In this document: in pieces, positions 17,449-26,814 of the stretch | Position numbering within the stretch: the first letter of the stretch is position 1 | How the letters are laid out: every line of letters begins with the position of its first letter | NCBI GenBank assembly: GCA_031284375.1 | Contig: JAISZY010000204.1 | Span: forward strand, 1 to 32,232 | DNA from: Tannerellaceae bacterium | Lineage (GTDB): Bacteria; Bacteroidota; Bacteroidia; Bacteroidales; Tannerellaceae | Length of the DNA: 32,232 nt | Direction of reading: 5' to 3' | Notes under the pieces: generated by a model | What the model saw: only the letters and a program-made list of their open reading frames with translations | Told to the model about the DNA's origin: nothing | The model's database searches: none | Program-made: the position numbers and the translations under genes

Positions 17449-19437
17449 ATGAAACATCAACATTTTTACCAACAACGGCCCTTCCGCTTCAAAAGGTTTG
17501 CGAGAAAGGGCTACGCTGTATTTAACAGTATGCACAGAGTAGTGAACATCGGAGTAGTGGCCGGTTGCGTGCTGACGGCTATGCACGTTCCTGCCGCCCA
17601 TGCGCAAATTACCCTGACGGAAGTAACCGTAACGGCTGCACGAATTGAGACGCCGCTCAGCCGGGCGCCCAAACCGGTTACGGTTATCACCAAAGAAGAA
17701 ATTGAGCGCGCGCCCGTTCGGAGTATCCAGGATTTATTGGTCTATGCCGCAGGAATAGACGTGGTGCAACGAGGCGGCCACGGCGTGCAAGCAGACCTCT
17801 CCATCCGCGGAGGTACATTCGACCAAAACGCCATCCTACTAAACGGCGTGAACCTCTCCAACGCCCATACCGGGCATTATAGCTTAGACGTCCCTGTCAA
17901 TTTGTCCGACGTAGAACGTATTGAAATCATCCACGGCCCCTCGGCGCTGGTTTATGGCGTAGGCTCTTTTTCCGGGGGAATCAACATCGTAACGAAAAAG
18001 AAAGCTTCCGAAAAACTTTATGCCCGCACCGAAGCGGGGATGCACCGCCTTAGAGGTATGGAAATACGAAGCGCCCTACACAGCGGTAAGGCTGTGCACA
18101 GTCTCTCGGCAGGCCACAACAGTTCCGGGGGATACGTGGCCAATAGCGATTATACTATATATAATGTATTGTGGCAAACGCGCCTCAACCTGCCGGGCGA
18201 ATCGAAAATAGATGTGCAGGCCGGGTACAACGACAAGAAATATGGAGCCAACACGTTCTATTCCGCCCGTTATCCGAATCAATACGAACAGACTTCTACC
18301 TATATGGGCGCCATAAAAGGGGAATTGGGCGCAACACTGAAAGTTATTCCTATTCTTTACTGGGACAGACATTACGACCAATTCGACCTGACAAAAGGTT
18401 CGGAGGCCGGACGTAACTTCCACCGAAACGACACCTACGGCGGAAACCTTATCCTAATGTATCGCTCCCGACTGGGGAATACCAGCTTGGGCGTTGAACT
18501 GCGCCAAGAAAACATCGTGAGCAGCAACTTGGGCAAACCCATGCCGAAGCCGTGGGGAAACTATACAAAGTCCGACGCCCGCACCACCATAGGCGCTGCT
18601 TTGGAGCATACGCTCGTTCTGAACCGCTGGACGCTCTCGGCCGGCGCTCTGCTGAGCCATACCGGCCTCCTGAAAAACAACTATACGCTCTACCCCTCGG
18701 TAAGCGCGGCCTGGCGTCCTTCCGATGCCCTGAAGCTGTCCGCCTCGTGGAGCAAGTCCACCCGTATGCCCACCTTCACCGATTTGTATTATACCACGGA
18801 AACACATAACGGCAATGCAGGGCTGAGACCCGAAAAGTCGGAATCCTTCGACCTCGAACTGCAATACAACGCCTCGCCGATACAGGTGCATCTGCGGGGA
18901 TTCCTCCTCTACGGCCGCGACATGATAGACTGGGTAAAGACGAATCCGCAAGACAGCAAATGGGCGTCGTGGAATCTGACCCAAGTAAACACGCAGGGTT
19001 TGGAGGCCGGCTTCCGCTTCCGGCCCGCCCGATTCCTGCCTTTCCTGGGAGAATCTTCGGTGGTGGCGGTCGATTATGCCCGGATGCATCAAACTACCGA
19101 TACGCAGGGACTGATTTCGATGTATGCGCTCAATTATCTGAGGGATAAATTCACGGCGCAGTTCAGTCACCCGATAGTAAAAGAGTTGTCGGCCAACTGG
19201 TATTTTCGTTTCCAGAAGCGCATGGGCGTATACGAGAAGTTCGAGAACTTAGAAAAAACAGGCGACGTTCCCTACCCCGCCTTCTCTACCCTCGACCTGC
19301 GCCTGGCTTACCGGTATCAGGACATCACCCTCTATCTTAATCTCAACAATCTGTACGATACGTATTATTTCGACAAAGGCAACGTGCCCCAAGCCGGTTT
19401 CTGGCTTATGGGCGGAATCGGCTACACGCTCCGGTGA
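17449..19437 (+). CDS. TonB-dependent receptor (BtuB-like)
   Basis: Plug domain PKPVTVITKEEIERAPVRSIQDLLVYAAGIDVVQRGGHGVQADLSIRGGTFDQNAILLNGVNLSNAHTGHYSLDVPVNLSDVERIEIIHGPSALVYG; beta-barrel C-terminus. Confidence 0.92.
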   Translation: MKHQHFYQQRPFRFKRFARKGYAVFNSMHRVVNIGVVAGCVLTAMHVPAAHAQITLTEVTVTAARIETPLSRAPKPVTVITKEEIERAPVRSIQDLLVYAAGIDVVQRGGHGVQADLSIRGGTFDQNAILLNGVNLSNAHTGHYSLDVPVNLSDVERIEIIHGPSALVYGVGSFSGGINIVTKKKASEKLYARTEAGMHRLRGMEIRSALHSGKAVHSLSAGHNSSGGYVANSDYTIYNVLWQTRLNLPGESKIDVQAGYNDKKYGANTFYSARYPNQYEQTSTYMGAIKGELGATLKVIPILYWDRHYDQFDLTKGSEAGRNFHRNDTYGGNLILMYRSRLGNTSLGVELRQENIVSSNLGKPMPKPWGNYTKSDARTTIGAALEHTLVLNRWTLSAGALLSHTGLLKNNYTLYPSVSAAWRPSDALKLSASWSKSTRMPTFTDLYYTTETHNGNAGLRPEKSESFDLELQYNASPIQVHLRGFLLYGRDMIDWVKTNPQDSKWASWNLTQVNTQGLEAGFRFRPARFLPFLGESSVVAVDYARMHQTTDTQGLISMYALNYLRDKFTAQFSHPIVKELSANWYFRFQKRMGVYEKFENLEKTGDVPYPAFSTLDLRLAYRYQDITLYLNLNNLYDTYYFDKGNVPQAGFWLMGGIGYTLR

Positions 19438-19461
19438 GGCGGATGCTGTAACTTCGGGCGG

Positions 19462-20706
19462 CTACTCGAAACGGATGCTTTGAGCAGGTTCTATATGGGT
19501 AATCAACCGGGTGGGGCCAAGCATCATAAGCAGGATGGCGAGGAGTGCGCCGAGGTTCAGCAGAAGAAGAGACGAGAGGTTGAGGTCGATAGGCACGGCG
19601 TCGAGGTAATAAGTAGAAGGATTTAGTTTGAAGATACGGAAGGTCTGTTGCACAAAGCAAACGGTGATGCCTATCAGGTTTCCCCAGAGCATCCCTTTAC
19701 TTATCAGGAAGAAAGATATATAGAGGAATACCTTCCGGATGCTGCGGTTGCTCTGTCCTAAGGCTTTGAGGATGCCAATCATGCGGATTCGTTCCAGTAT
19801 AATAATCAGCAGGCCCGAAATCATGGTGAAACCGGCTACGGCCAGCATCAGGACGAGGATAACAACCACGTTGGTGTCGAGTACGTCGAGCCAGCCGAAT
19901 ATCATGGGGTTCAAATCCTTGATGGAGCGAACGTAGAGGGAGTTTCCCTTGGCGTCGGCGTTTTCGGGGAGGGCAAAGAAGAGGTCTTCGGCCGTTTGCT
20001 CCACCCGGTTGTAGTTGTCTACCAGAAGTTCCAGTCCGCTTACTTCGTTCTCGTCCCAACCATTGAGGCGGCGGATTTGCTTGATGTCCGTCAGAACAAA
20101 AAGCTTGTCGTAATCGGCAAATCCCGTCTCGTATATGCCTACAATGGCGAATCGCCGGGCGCGCACATCCTCCTGAACAAAGTAGGTGAGGAAGGTATCG
20201 CCCGGTTTCAGCCTCAGCAGGTTGGCAAGGTATTGGGAGATGATTACTTCGGTAGAAGTTTGTTCCGGGTGGATGGCCGGGATGTTGCCTTCCTTCAGAT
20301 TGTTTCGGAAGAAAGTCCAATCGTAGTTTTCGTCTACGCCTTTTAGTATAATGCCTTGGAAGTCCCGGTCGGTTTTCAGTATCCCCGGCTTGGTGGCGAA
20401 GGCTTCCACGTGGCGGATGCCGGGATGCGAAACGATGGTTCGGAGCAGTGAGTCGCTCAGGGCGATGGGCTGGGTTTCGTAAGACGTATTGCTGTCGAAA
20501 TACGTGATGCGGATATGCGAGCCGAAGCCAATCACCTTGTTCCTCACTTCCTTTTTGAAGCCGATGATAATCGCTACCGAAAGAATCATCACCGCCATCC
20601 CCAGGGCGATACCTGTCAAGGCGATACGAATGGCGGGGGGCATCAGCCGACGCCCCTCTTCCTTGTTGAAGTAAATCTTCTTTGCTAAGAAAAACTCCGG
20701 ATTCAT
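19462..20706 (-). CDS. ABC transporter permease, FtsX/LolC-LolE-like
   Basis: LAKKIYFNKEEGRRLMPPAIRIALTGIALGMAVMILSVAIIIGFKKEVRNKVIGFGSHI and C-terminal TM region with GILKALGQSNRSIRKVFLY. Confidence 0.9.
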   Translation of the reverse strand: MNPEFFLAKKIYFNKEEGRRLMPPAIRIALTGIALGMAVMILSVAIIIGFKKEVRNKVIGFGSHIRITYFDSNTSYETQPIALSDSLLRTIVSHPGIRHVEAFATKPGILKTDRDFQGIILKGVDENYDWTFFRNNLKEGNIPAIHPEQTSTEVIISQYLANLLRLKPGDTFLTYFVQEDVRARRFAIVGIYETGFADYDKLFVLTDIKQIRRLNGWDENEVSGLELLVDNYNRVEQTAEDLFFALPENADAKGNSLYVRSIKDLNPMIFGWLDVLDTNVVVILVLMLAVAGFTMISGLLIIILERIRMIGILKALGQSNRSIRKVFLYISFFLISKGMLWGNLIGITVCFVQQTFRIFKLNPSTYYLDAVPIDLNLSSLLLLNLGALLAILLMMLGPTRLITHIEPAQSIRFE

Positions 20707-21899
20707 TGCCTGCCGTTATACTTTTCGAGCGCCTTGGCCAATACTTCGAGCGCCTTGGCTAAGTCTTCTTTCCGAAGAACGTAGGCCATTCGCACCTGGT
20801 CTTTTCCCAGATGGGGGGTGGTGTAGAAACCGGAAGCGGGCGCCATCATGATGGTTTGCCCTTCGTATTCGAATTCGCTCAGGCACCAGGCGCAAAACTT
20901 GTCGGCGTCGTCTACCGGCAGGCGGGCTACGGTATAAAAGGCTCCCATCGGGATGGGCGAGTAGCATCCGGGGATGCGGTTCAGGCCGTCTACCAAGAAA
21001 TTGCGTCGTTCTACGTACTCGTTGTACACATCGAGCATGTATTCTTCCGGCGTATCGAGCGAAGCTTCCGCTATGATTTGGCCAATCAACGGGGGACTGA
21101 GGCGCGCCTGACACCACTTCATTACGTTTTCGCGCACCGCCCGGTTTTTGGTGATAATGGCGCCGATGCGGATACCACATTCGCTGTATCGTTTGGATAC
21201 GGAGTCGATGAGCACCACGTTGTTTTCTATTCCTTTCAGGTGAAAGGCCGAGATGTAGGGCGCTCCGGTGTAGCAAAATTCGCGATATACTTCGTCGGAA
21301 AAGAGGAAGAGGTCGTATTTCTTTACGATGTCGCGAATCTGACTCATTTCTTTTTGCGTGTACAGGTAGCCTGTCGGGTTGTTGGGGTTACATATCAGGA
21401 TGCCTTTGGTGCGGGGGGTGATGAGTTCTTCAAATTTTTCGAGGGATGGCAGGGCAAACCCTTCGTCTATGGTGGAGGGGATGGTTTTGATTACCGCTCC
21501 GCTCGAAATGGCGAAGGCCATATAGTTGGCGTAAGCCGGTTCGGGAACAATAATTTCGTCGCCCGGATCGAGGCAGGCCATAAAGGAGAACAAGACGGCT
21601 TCCGAGCCTCCGGTGGTAACGATAATATCTTCTACTTCCGCCTCGATATTGAATTTGGCGTAGTAGGCGGCCAGTTTTTCGCGGAAGCTAAGGATGCCTT
21701 CGCTGGGCGAATATTCCAGCACTTTGCGGTCTACTTGCTTCATGGCGTCGATGGCCACCTGGGGGGTGGCGAGGTCGGGCTGACCGATATTAAGGTGATA
21801 CACTTTGATTCCTTTGGCCTTTGCGCGGTTGGCCAGCGGTACAAGTTTCCGGATGGGGGAAGCCGGCATATTGATTCCCCGTTCTGAGATAAGAGGCAT
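20703..21899 (-). CDS. Pyridoxal-phosphate aminotransferase (class I/II)
   Basis: LNIGQPDLATP, LICNPNNPTGYLYT, LFSDEVYREF, SVSKRYSECGIRIGAI; 4-nt overlap with the downstream permease. Start set at MPLISERGINMPASPIRKLVPLA. Confidence 0.93.
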   Translation of the reverse strand: MPLISERGINMPASPIRKLVPLANRAKAKGIKVYHLNIGQPDLATPQVAIDAMKQVDRKVLEYSPSEGILSFREKLAAYYAKFNIEAEVEDIIVTTGGSEAVLFSFMACLDPGDEIIVPEPAYANYMAFAISSGAVIKTIPSTIDEGFALPSLEKFEELITPRTKGILICNPNNPTGYLYTQKEMSQIRDIVKKYDLFLFSDEVYREFCYTGAPYISAFHLKGIENNVVLIDSVSKRYSECGIRIGAIITKNRAVRENVMKWCQARLSPPLIGQIIAEASLDTPEEYMLDVYNEYVERRNFLVDGLNRIPGCYSPIPMGAFYTVARLPVDDADKFCAWCLSEFEYEGQTIMMAPASGFYTTPHLGKDQVRMAYVLRKEDLAKALEVLAKALEKYNGRQ

Positions 21900-21939
21900 T
21901 CGTTTTATAATTTTGTTGGTTGATTGATATTCGTTATGT

Positions 21940-22824
21940 TTATATTCCCGGAGGGGGAGAGTCTTTGCTGGCGTGCATGGTGGAGACAAAGGCTTGGGGG
22001 TCGATTGTTTTCACTTCGTTTTTGATGCGGGGGAGGTCTTTGCGTTCGGCAATGGTGAAGATGATTTCTTTTTCTTTTCCTTCAAACATGCCTCGTCCGT
22101 GCAGGAAGGTGCCCCGCATTCCCATCTTGTCGACGATAAGTTCTTTTATCTCCTGCGTTTTCTGCGATACGATAAAGACAGCCCGGTTGGGGTTTTCGCT
22201 CTGAAACATGTCTACCACTTTGCCGTACACAAAGATGGTGAACCAGGAGTAGAGAGGAACCGCCCAGTCGCGGAAAACAAACAGACCGACCAGCACAACA
22301 GCCGAGTCGAGGAGGATAAGCATATTGCTGACCTTCATATTTGAGCCGGCGGCTATCACGCGGGCCAGCACGTCGCTGCCGGCGCTGGTGCTTTGCGCCC
22401 GGAAGATGCAGGTAACGCCCATCCCCAGTATCGCTCCTCCGTAGAAACAGGCAATGAAGCGGTCGTTTTCTACCAAGGGTTCCGTACCGAAAACGTAAGA
22501 GAGCGTATCGGTAAGGGTGGAAATGAGCAGGAAGGTGACGATGGTCTTCGGCCCGGAGGCCAGCCCGATTTTCTTCATGGCAAGTATCATCAGCGGGATG
22601 TTGAAGCAGAGCGCGGTGGCTCCCATCGGCAATCCGTCGGGGAGGAAGGGGAAAAGTCCTTGCGAAACGTGGTGCAGAATGATGGAGATGCCGTACACTC
22701 CGCCGGGCACAATCTTGTAGGGCGCCAGAAAGAGGACGTAGCTGAGCGCCTGAAGAAAAGCTCCGACCAGGATGAGCGAATAATCGGCGGCATGATGTGT
22801 CAGTGTTGCTTTGGAAAATGTCAT
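21940..22824 (-). CDS. YitT family membrane protein (DUF161 + DUF2179)
   Basis: VGAFLQALSYVLFLAPYKIVPGGVYGISIILHH...STSAGSDVLARVI...C-terminal KEIIFTIAERKDLPRIKNEVKTIDPQAFVST. Confidence 0.92.
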   Translation of the reverse strand: MTFSKATLTHHAADYSLILVGAFLQALSYVLFLAPYKIVPGGVYGISIILHHVSQGLFPFLPDGLPMGATALCFNIPLMILAMKKIGLASGPKTIVTFLLISTLTDTLSYVFGTEPLVENDRFIACFYGGAILGMGVTCIFRAQSTSAGSDVLARVIAAGSNMKVSNMLILLDSAVVLVGLFVFRDWAVPLYSWFTIFVYGKVVDMFQSENPNRAVFIVSQKTQEIKELIVDKMGMRGTFLHGRGMFEGKEKEIIFTIAERKDLPRIKNEVKTIDPQAFVSTMHASKDSPPPGI

Positions 22825-22927
22825 CTGTTTCTTTGTTTTAAAATTGCAGGCAAAGGTAAGGAAAATTAACGGTTCGCGGTCAGCGATTAGTTCCTTTCTT
22901 CTTTCGGCCCAAATCGAAAATAATGGA

Positions 22928-22935
22928 TAATTTTG
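22928..22935 (+). promoter_or_regulatory. Bacteroidetes -7 box (TAATTTTG)
   Basis: Exact match to TAnnTTTG 24 nt upstream of ATG 22959; implies the ORF-track start at 22923 is too early. Confidence 0.55.
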
Positions 22936-22958
22936 CACTCTATAATGGAACAATACGT

Positions 22959-24020
22959 ATGACAACAGACGAAAAGCAACAAAGAGAATCGAGACCGTAC
23001 ATCATCGCCAATCCGATATACGATACGGTGTTTAAACGGTTGATGGAAAACATGAAGATCGTCAAGTTTTTCCTGAGCACCATCCTGGGTCAGCAGGTTA
23101 CGGCAGTAGATGTCCGTCCGCAGGAGTTTACGCATAGAAATCTGAAAGAAGCTGAGACCGATGGAAAAGATGAGATTGCGATACCTTATTCGGTTTACCG
23201 TGTCGATTTCATGGCAACGGTTCTGACTAAAGAAGGAGAATATCGCAAGATATTGATAGAAGTACAGAAGTCGCTGGGAACAGTAGACGTGCACCGCTTT
23301 CACCAATATCTGGGGGCGCAGTATTCGACGCGAGACACCGTTATCATTAATAAAGTGAACAGGAAGATGACGCTCCCGATCATAACGATTTACATCTTGG
23401 GAAGCAAATTAGCCGAAATAAAATGTTCGTGTCTGAAAGTTGGACGCACATACACCGACATGCTAACGAATGAACCGGTCGCCGGTCGGGATGATTTTGT
23501 CGAACAGCTTACGCACGATTCCTACATCATTCAAGTGGGCCGGATAGCAGACAACCGTTATTCTACGGCTCTGGAAAAGCTAATCAGCGTATTTGAACAA
23601 ACCTGTTTTGTTGATAACGATTCGGAAGTAGTGAAGGAATACCGCTATCATCCCTCTCCCGAAGACGAGGAGATGCTCCTGATTACCCAAACGTTGCACG
23701 AAATGGGCGTAGACCCCGAAGAACGTAGGGAGATAGAAAACGAAGCGGAATTTGTCCGCACCATCGACGACACGTATGGTTTTAAAATCAGGGAACTGAC
23801 GGAAGTACTCGAAGAGAGAGATAAAGCGCTCGGAGAAAAAGATAAAGTACTTGAAGAGAAAGACAAAGTACTCGAAGAAAAAGACAAAGCGCTCGGAGAA
23901 AAAGACAAAGCGCTCGAAGAGCAGGCGAAACGAATCGAGGAACAGGCGAAAGCGCTCGAAGAGCAAGCAAAAAAATATGCGGAAATGGAGCGTATGTTCC
24001 GCAATAAACCAATTGAATAA
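22959..24020 (+). CDS. Rpn family / PD-(D/E)XK nuclease family putative transposase
   Basis: PIYDTVFKRLMENMKIVKFFLSTILG...YRVDFMATVLTKEGEYRKILIEVQKS; C-terminal heptad-repeat coil. Confidence 0.85.
   Translation: MTTDEKQQRESRPYIIANPIYDTVFKRLMENMKIVKFFLSTILGQQVTAVDVRPQEFTHRNLKEAETDGKDEIAIPYSVYRVDFMATVLTKEGEYRKILIEVQKSLGTVDVHRFHQYLGAQYSTRDTVIINKVNRKMTLPIITIYILGSKLAEIKCSCLKVGRTYTDMLTNEPVAGRDDFVEQLTHDSYIIQVGRIADNRYSTALEKLISVFEQTCFVDNDSEVVKEYRYHPSPEDEEMLLITQTLHEMGVDPEERREIENEAEFVRTIDDTYGFKIRELTEVLEERDKALGEKDKVLEEKDKVLEEKDKALGEKDKALEEQAKRIEEQAKALEEQAKKYAEMERMFRNKPIE
23808..23975 (+). repeat. 21-bp minisatellite (8 units) encoding heptad repeats LEEKDKA/LGEKDKV/LEEQAKA
   Basis: Direct reading of LEERDKA LGEKDKV LEEKDKV LEEKDKA LGEKDKA LEEQAKR IEEQAKA LEEQAKK. 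Confidence 0.9.
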
Positions 24021-24134
24021 GCTGACCGCAAAGGATTTTCGTCCGACAAGACCATTCCTGATGTTGTTCGTGTTCCTCGGTTCGGGATTTTGCCGCCTCC
24101 GGCTCCTGCCAGAGTTCTGCGAGGGCGAAACCCG

Positions 24135-25904
24135 TTAGACTTTCTCGCTCAGTTCGAGCCAGCGCATGGTTTGGGCGTCTATTTCTTCCATCAGGAAGGC
24201 CACGCGCTGCGCTTGGGAAAGGAGTTGTTCGTTGTTGAGCAGGCCGCTGCTCATGGAAGTTTCGAGCGAAGCTTTTTCGGCTTCCAACTGGGGTATGCCG
24301 GCTTCCAGGCTCTCCAACTCGCGACGTTCTTTGAAGGTAAGTTTCGTACTTTGGGGTTGATCCGTAGCCGGTTTGGTTGCGGGGGGCGTTTTTTCCCGCC
24401 GGGAGGTAGCGGCGTCTTTGTCCGGTTGTTCCTGCGCCTCTTTCCAGGCACGGTATTGGGAGTAATTTCCGGGGAAATCTTTCACATCGGCATCGCCCCG
24501 GAAGACCAACAGGTGGTCTATCACTTTGTCCATAAAATACCGGTCGTGCGAGACCACAATGACGCATCCTTTGAAGTTGCAGAGATATTCCTCCACGATA
24601 TTGAGGGTTACGATGTCGAGGTCGTTGGTCGGCTCGTCTAATACTAAGAAATTAGGGTTCCGCATCAATACGGTGCAGAGGTAGAGGCGTCGTTTCTCGC
24701 CTCCGCTCAGCTTGTAGACGTAGTTGTGCTGTTTTTCGGGCGGGAAGAGGAAATGGTTGAGGAATTGCGAAACGTTCAGTTTATGTCCGTCGCCCATATC
24801 AACGTATTCGGCCATGTTTTGCACTACGTCTATCACCTTCATCTGTTCGTCGAACTGCAATCCGTCTTGGCTGTAATAGCCAAAGCGTATGGTTTCTCCG
24901 ATGTCGAAGTATCCGCTGTCGGGCGCCACGGCTCCGGTCAGCATTTTGATAAAGGTCGATTTGCCGGCGCCGTTATTTCCGGTGATACCCATTTTTTCGT
25001 ATCGCGCAAAGGTATAGTTGAAGTTTTCCACAATCCGGATATTGCCGAAACGTTTGCTCACCTCTACGGCTTCGAATATTTTGGAGCCGATGTAGGACGA
25101 TTTCATCCCCAGGTTGACGCCGGCAGCTTCGCGCCCTCGTTGGGCTTTCTTTTCCAGTTCGAAGAAAGCGTCTATCCGGTATTTTGCTTTTGTTCCCCTG
25201 GCTTGCGGCTGACGGCGCATCCATTCGAGTTCTTTTCGCAAGAGGTTGTTGGCTCGTTCTGTTTCTGCGTTCTGAGCTTCTATCCTTTCCTGGCGTTTCT
25301 CCAAATAATAACTGTAATTGCCTTTGTAGCGGTAGATTTGCCGGCGGTCTATTTCGATGATTCCGTTGCATACGCGGTCGAGGAAATAGCGGTCGTGCGT
25401 CACCATCAGGAGGCTGATGTTCTGCCGGCTGAGGTAGTTTTCCAGCCATTCGATCATCTCCAGGTCTAAATGATTGGTTGGTTCGTCGAGCAGGAGCAGT
25501 TCGGGTTCTGTGATGAGAACGTTGGCCAGCGCCATACGTTTGAGTTGTCCGCCGGAGAGTTCTTCCACTTTTTGTTCCGGCCGGACGATGTTCAGTTGTG
25601 TAAGGATTTGTTTTGCTTTCAGTTCGTTTTCGCCTGCATTCATAGCCTGCATCACGGTAAGTTCGGCGGGAAAGGAGGGCGATTGCTCTAAGTATCCGGT
25701 TCGCAAGTCGTTTCGAAAGACCACGCTTCCGCTATCACAGGTATCTTTTCCGGCCACGATATTGAGCAGAGTGGTTTTTCCCGAACCGTTTGGGGCAATC
25801 AGCCCTATTTTTTCTCCTTGCGCTATCCCGAAGGAGATGTCTTCCAAGAGGTGCAAACTGCCAAAGGATTTCGACAGTTTTTCTATTTGTAGATAACTTA
25901 CCAT
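24135..25904 (-). CDS. ABC-F family ATP-binding cassette protein (Uup/EttA-like)
   Basis: Two ABC domains: APNGSGKTTLL / LSGGQLKRMALANVLITEPELLLLDEPTNHLD and GNNGAGKSTFIK / LSGGEKRRLYLCTVLMRNPNFLVLDEPTNDLD, with interdomain linker and C-terminal coil. Confidence 0.95.
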   Translation of the reverse strand: MVSYLQIEKLSKSFGSLHLLEDISFGIAQGEKIGLIAPNGSGKTTLLNIVAGKDTCDSGSVVFRNDLRTGYLEQSPSFPAELTVMQAMNAGENELKAKQILTQLNIVRPEQKVEELSGGQLKRMALANVLITEPELLLLDEPTNHLDLEMIEWLENYLSRQNISLLMVTHDRYFLDRVCNGIIEIDRRQIYRYKGNYSYYLEKRQERIEAQNAETERANNLLRKELEWMRRQPQARGTKAKYRIDAFFELEKKAQRGREAAGVNLGMKSSYIGSKIFEAVEVSKRFGNIRIVENFNYTFARYEKMGITGNNGAGKSTFIKMLTGAVAPDSGYFDIGETIRFGYYSQDGLQFDEQMKVIDVVQNMAEYVDMGDGHKLNVSQFLNHFLFPPEKQHNYVYKLSGGEKRRLYLCTVLMRNPNFLVLDEPTNDLDIVTLNIVEEYLCNFKGCVIVVSHDRYFMDKVIDHLLVFRGDADVKDFPGNYSQYRAWKEAQEQPDKDAATSRREKTPPATKPATDQPQSTKLTFKERRELESLEAGIPQLEAEKASLETSMSSGLLNNEQLLSQAQRVAFLMEEIDAQTMRWLELSEKV

Positions 25905-25929
25905 GTTGCCGGTTGCTGTATTGTGGGCG

Positions 25930-25937
25930 CAAATGTA
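25930..25937 (-). promoter_or_regulatory. Bacteroidetes -7 box (TACATTTG on minus)
   Basis: Exact TAnnTTTG match about 26 nt upstream of the ABC-F start. Confidence 0.5.
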
Positions 25938-25959
25938 CGTTTTTCCGGCGACAAGTTCC

Positions 25960-26487
25960 CTATATCCGCTTCGTTGTATATTCTTCCATATTGAAAGGAG
26001 TAAGACCTTCGGCGTATCTCACGTACAACGGATGCCGGGGATGTCCGTATTTTGTGAGAGGCCCTGTCTTACGCCAGTTTGTTTTGTGTTTGCCGATTAT
26101 TTCTACAATATCTTTCAAGCAATCTTTCAGATAAGAGCGCATCCCGATGTTGGAGCCAAAGGCAACAAGCACATCTATTTCTTCATAATCTTTCAGGATA
26201 GCGTCGATAGTTTCCAGGTTTGTTTGGTGATATTCGTTGTTAAATTCTATCGGTAAATCATTGGGAGAAGTAGCCCTTAGCGGATATAGATTAATAACGA
26301 TAAAGCCGTCTTTTTTCGCACCATCTGCAATTCCCATCACTTTCCTAATGGTTCGATCCGGTTTTTTTTCGTCTGCCGTACTGGGGTTCAGAGCTAATAC
26401 TACCAGAGGATTGTTCCCCTTTATTCCTAATGCATAGCGGAGGCGATTGTCGTCGCTGTTTTTGTAAATGTCAATTTTGTATTCCAT
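25960..26487 (-). CDS. DUF1643 domain-containing protein
   Basis: LVVLALNPSTADEKKPDRTIRKVMGIADGAKKDGFIVINLYPLRATSPNDL...VLVAFGSNI...GHPRHPLYV. Confidence 0.92.
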   Translation of the reverse strand: MEYKIDIYKNSDDNRLRYALGIKGNNPLVVLALNPSTADEKKPDRTIRKVMGIADGAKKDGFIVINLYPLRATSPNDLPIEFNNEYHQTNLETIDAILKDYEEIDVLVAFGSNIGMRSYLKDCLKDIVEIIGKHKTNWRKTGPLTKYGHPRHPLYVRYAEGLTPFNMEEYTTKRI

Positions 26488-26528
26488 TTTGTTTGTTGTT
26501 TTTGTTATTTATATTAAAGAAACTAAAA

Positions 26529-26558
26529 CCTGTCCTCAGTCCTAAGATTGAGGACAGG
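26529..26558 (-). terminator. Intergenic terminator hairpin
   Basis: cctgtcctca-gtcctaagat-tgaggacagg, perfect 10-bp stem; T-runs on both sides (TTTTAG on minus, TACTTTTTT on plus), so possibly bidirectional. Confidence 0.75.
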
Positions 26559-26629
26559 TACTTTTTTATCGTCACTTGGACGCCGTGCAACAGCGTAATA
26601 CTTTGTTTACGCTTACCGGAGGCATCATA

Positions 26630-26749
26630 CTATCTTTTGCCTTTTGCCTCTTGCTCGCACTTTTTGCCGCAATAGCTATAAGGAGCCGAAGCCGCCGATT
26701 TACTCGTCTCATACTCCTTCCCACACCATTTACACGTCTTTTTGACCAT
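26630..26749 (-). CDS. Small zinc-ribbon protein, 39 aa (not in the ORF track)
   Basis: Translated codon by codon: MVKKTCKWCGKEYETSKSAASAPYSYCGKKCEQEAKGKR*; CxxC plus CxxxC; terminator follows the stop. Confidence 0.75.
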   Translation of the reverse strand: MVKKTCKWCGKEYETSKSAASAPYSYCGKKCEQEAKGKR

Positions 26750-26814
26750 ACTTATGCATATTTTTAAATTGTGCCTACTCTAAGCGGTTTTCGGCATCTC
26801 CGGCTGCGGGTTTG

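Noticed and set aside
20811-21887. 358-aa plus ORF antisense to the aminotransferase
   Set aside because: Mirror-strand artefact; the minus strand has clear aminotransferase motifs
24090-24641. 183-aa plus ORF opposite the ABC-F gene
   Set aside because: Antisense to a strongly supported ABC-F ATPase; no recognisable motif
26345-26380. T-loop-like ggttcgatcc suggesting a tRNA
   Set aside because: Lies inside the DUF1643 CDS; no acceptor stem or anticodon arm could be drawn
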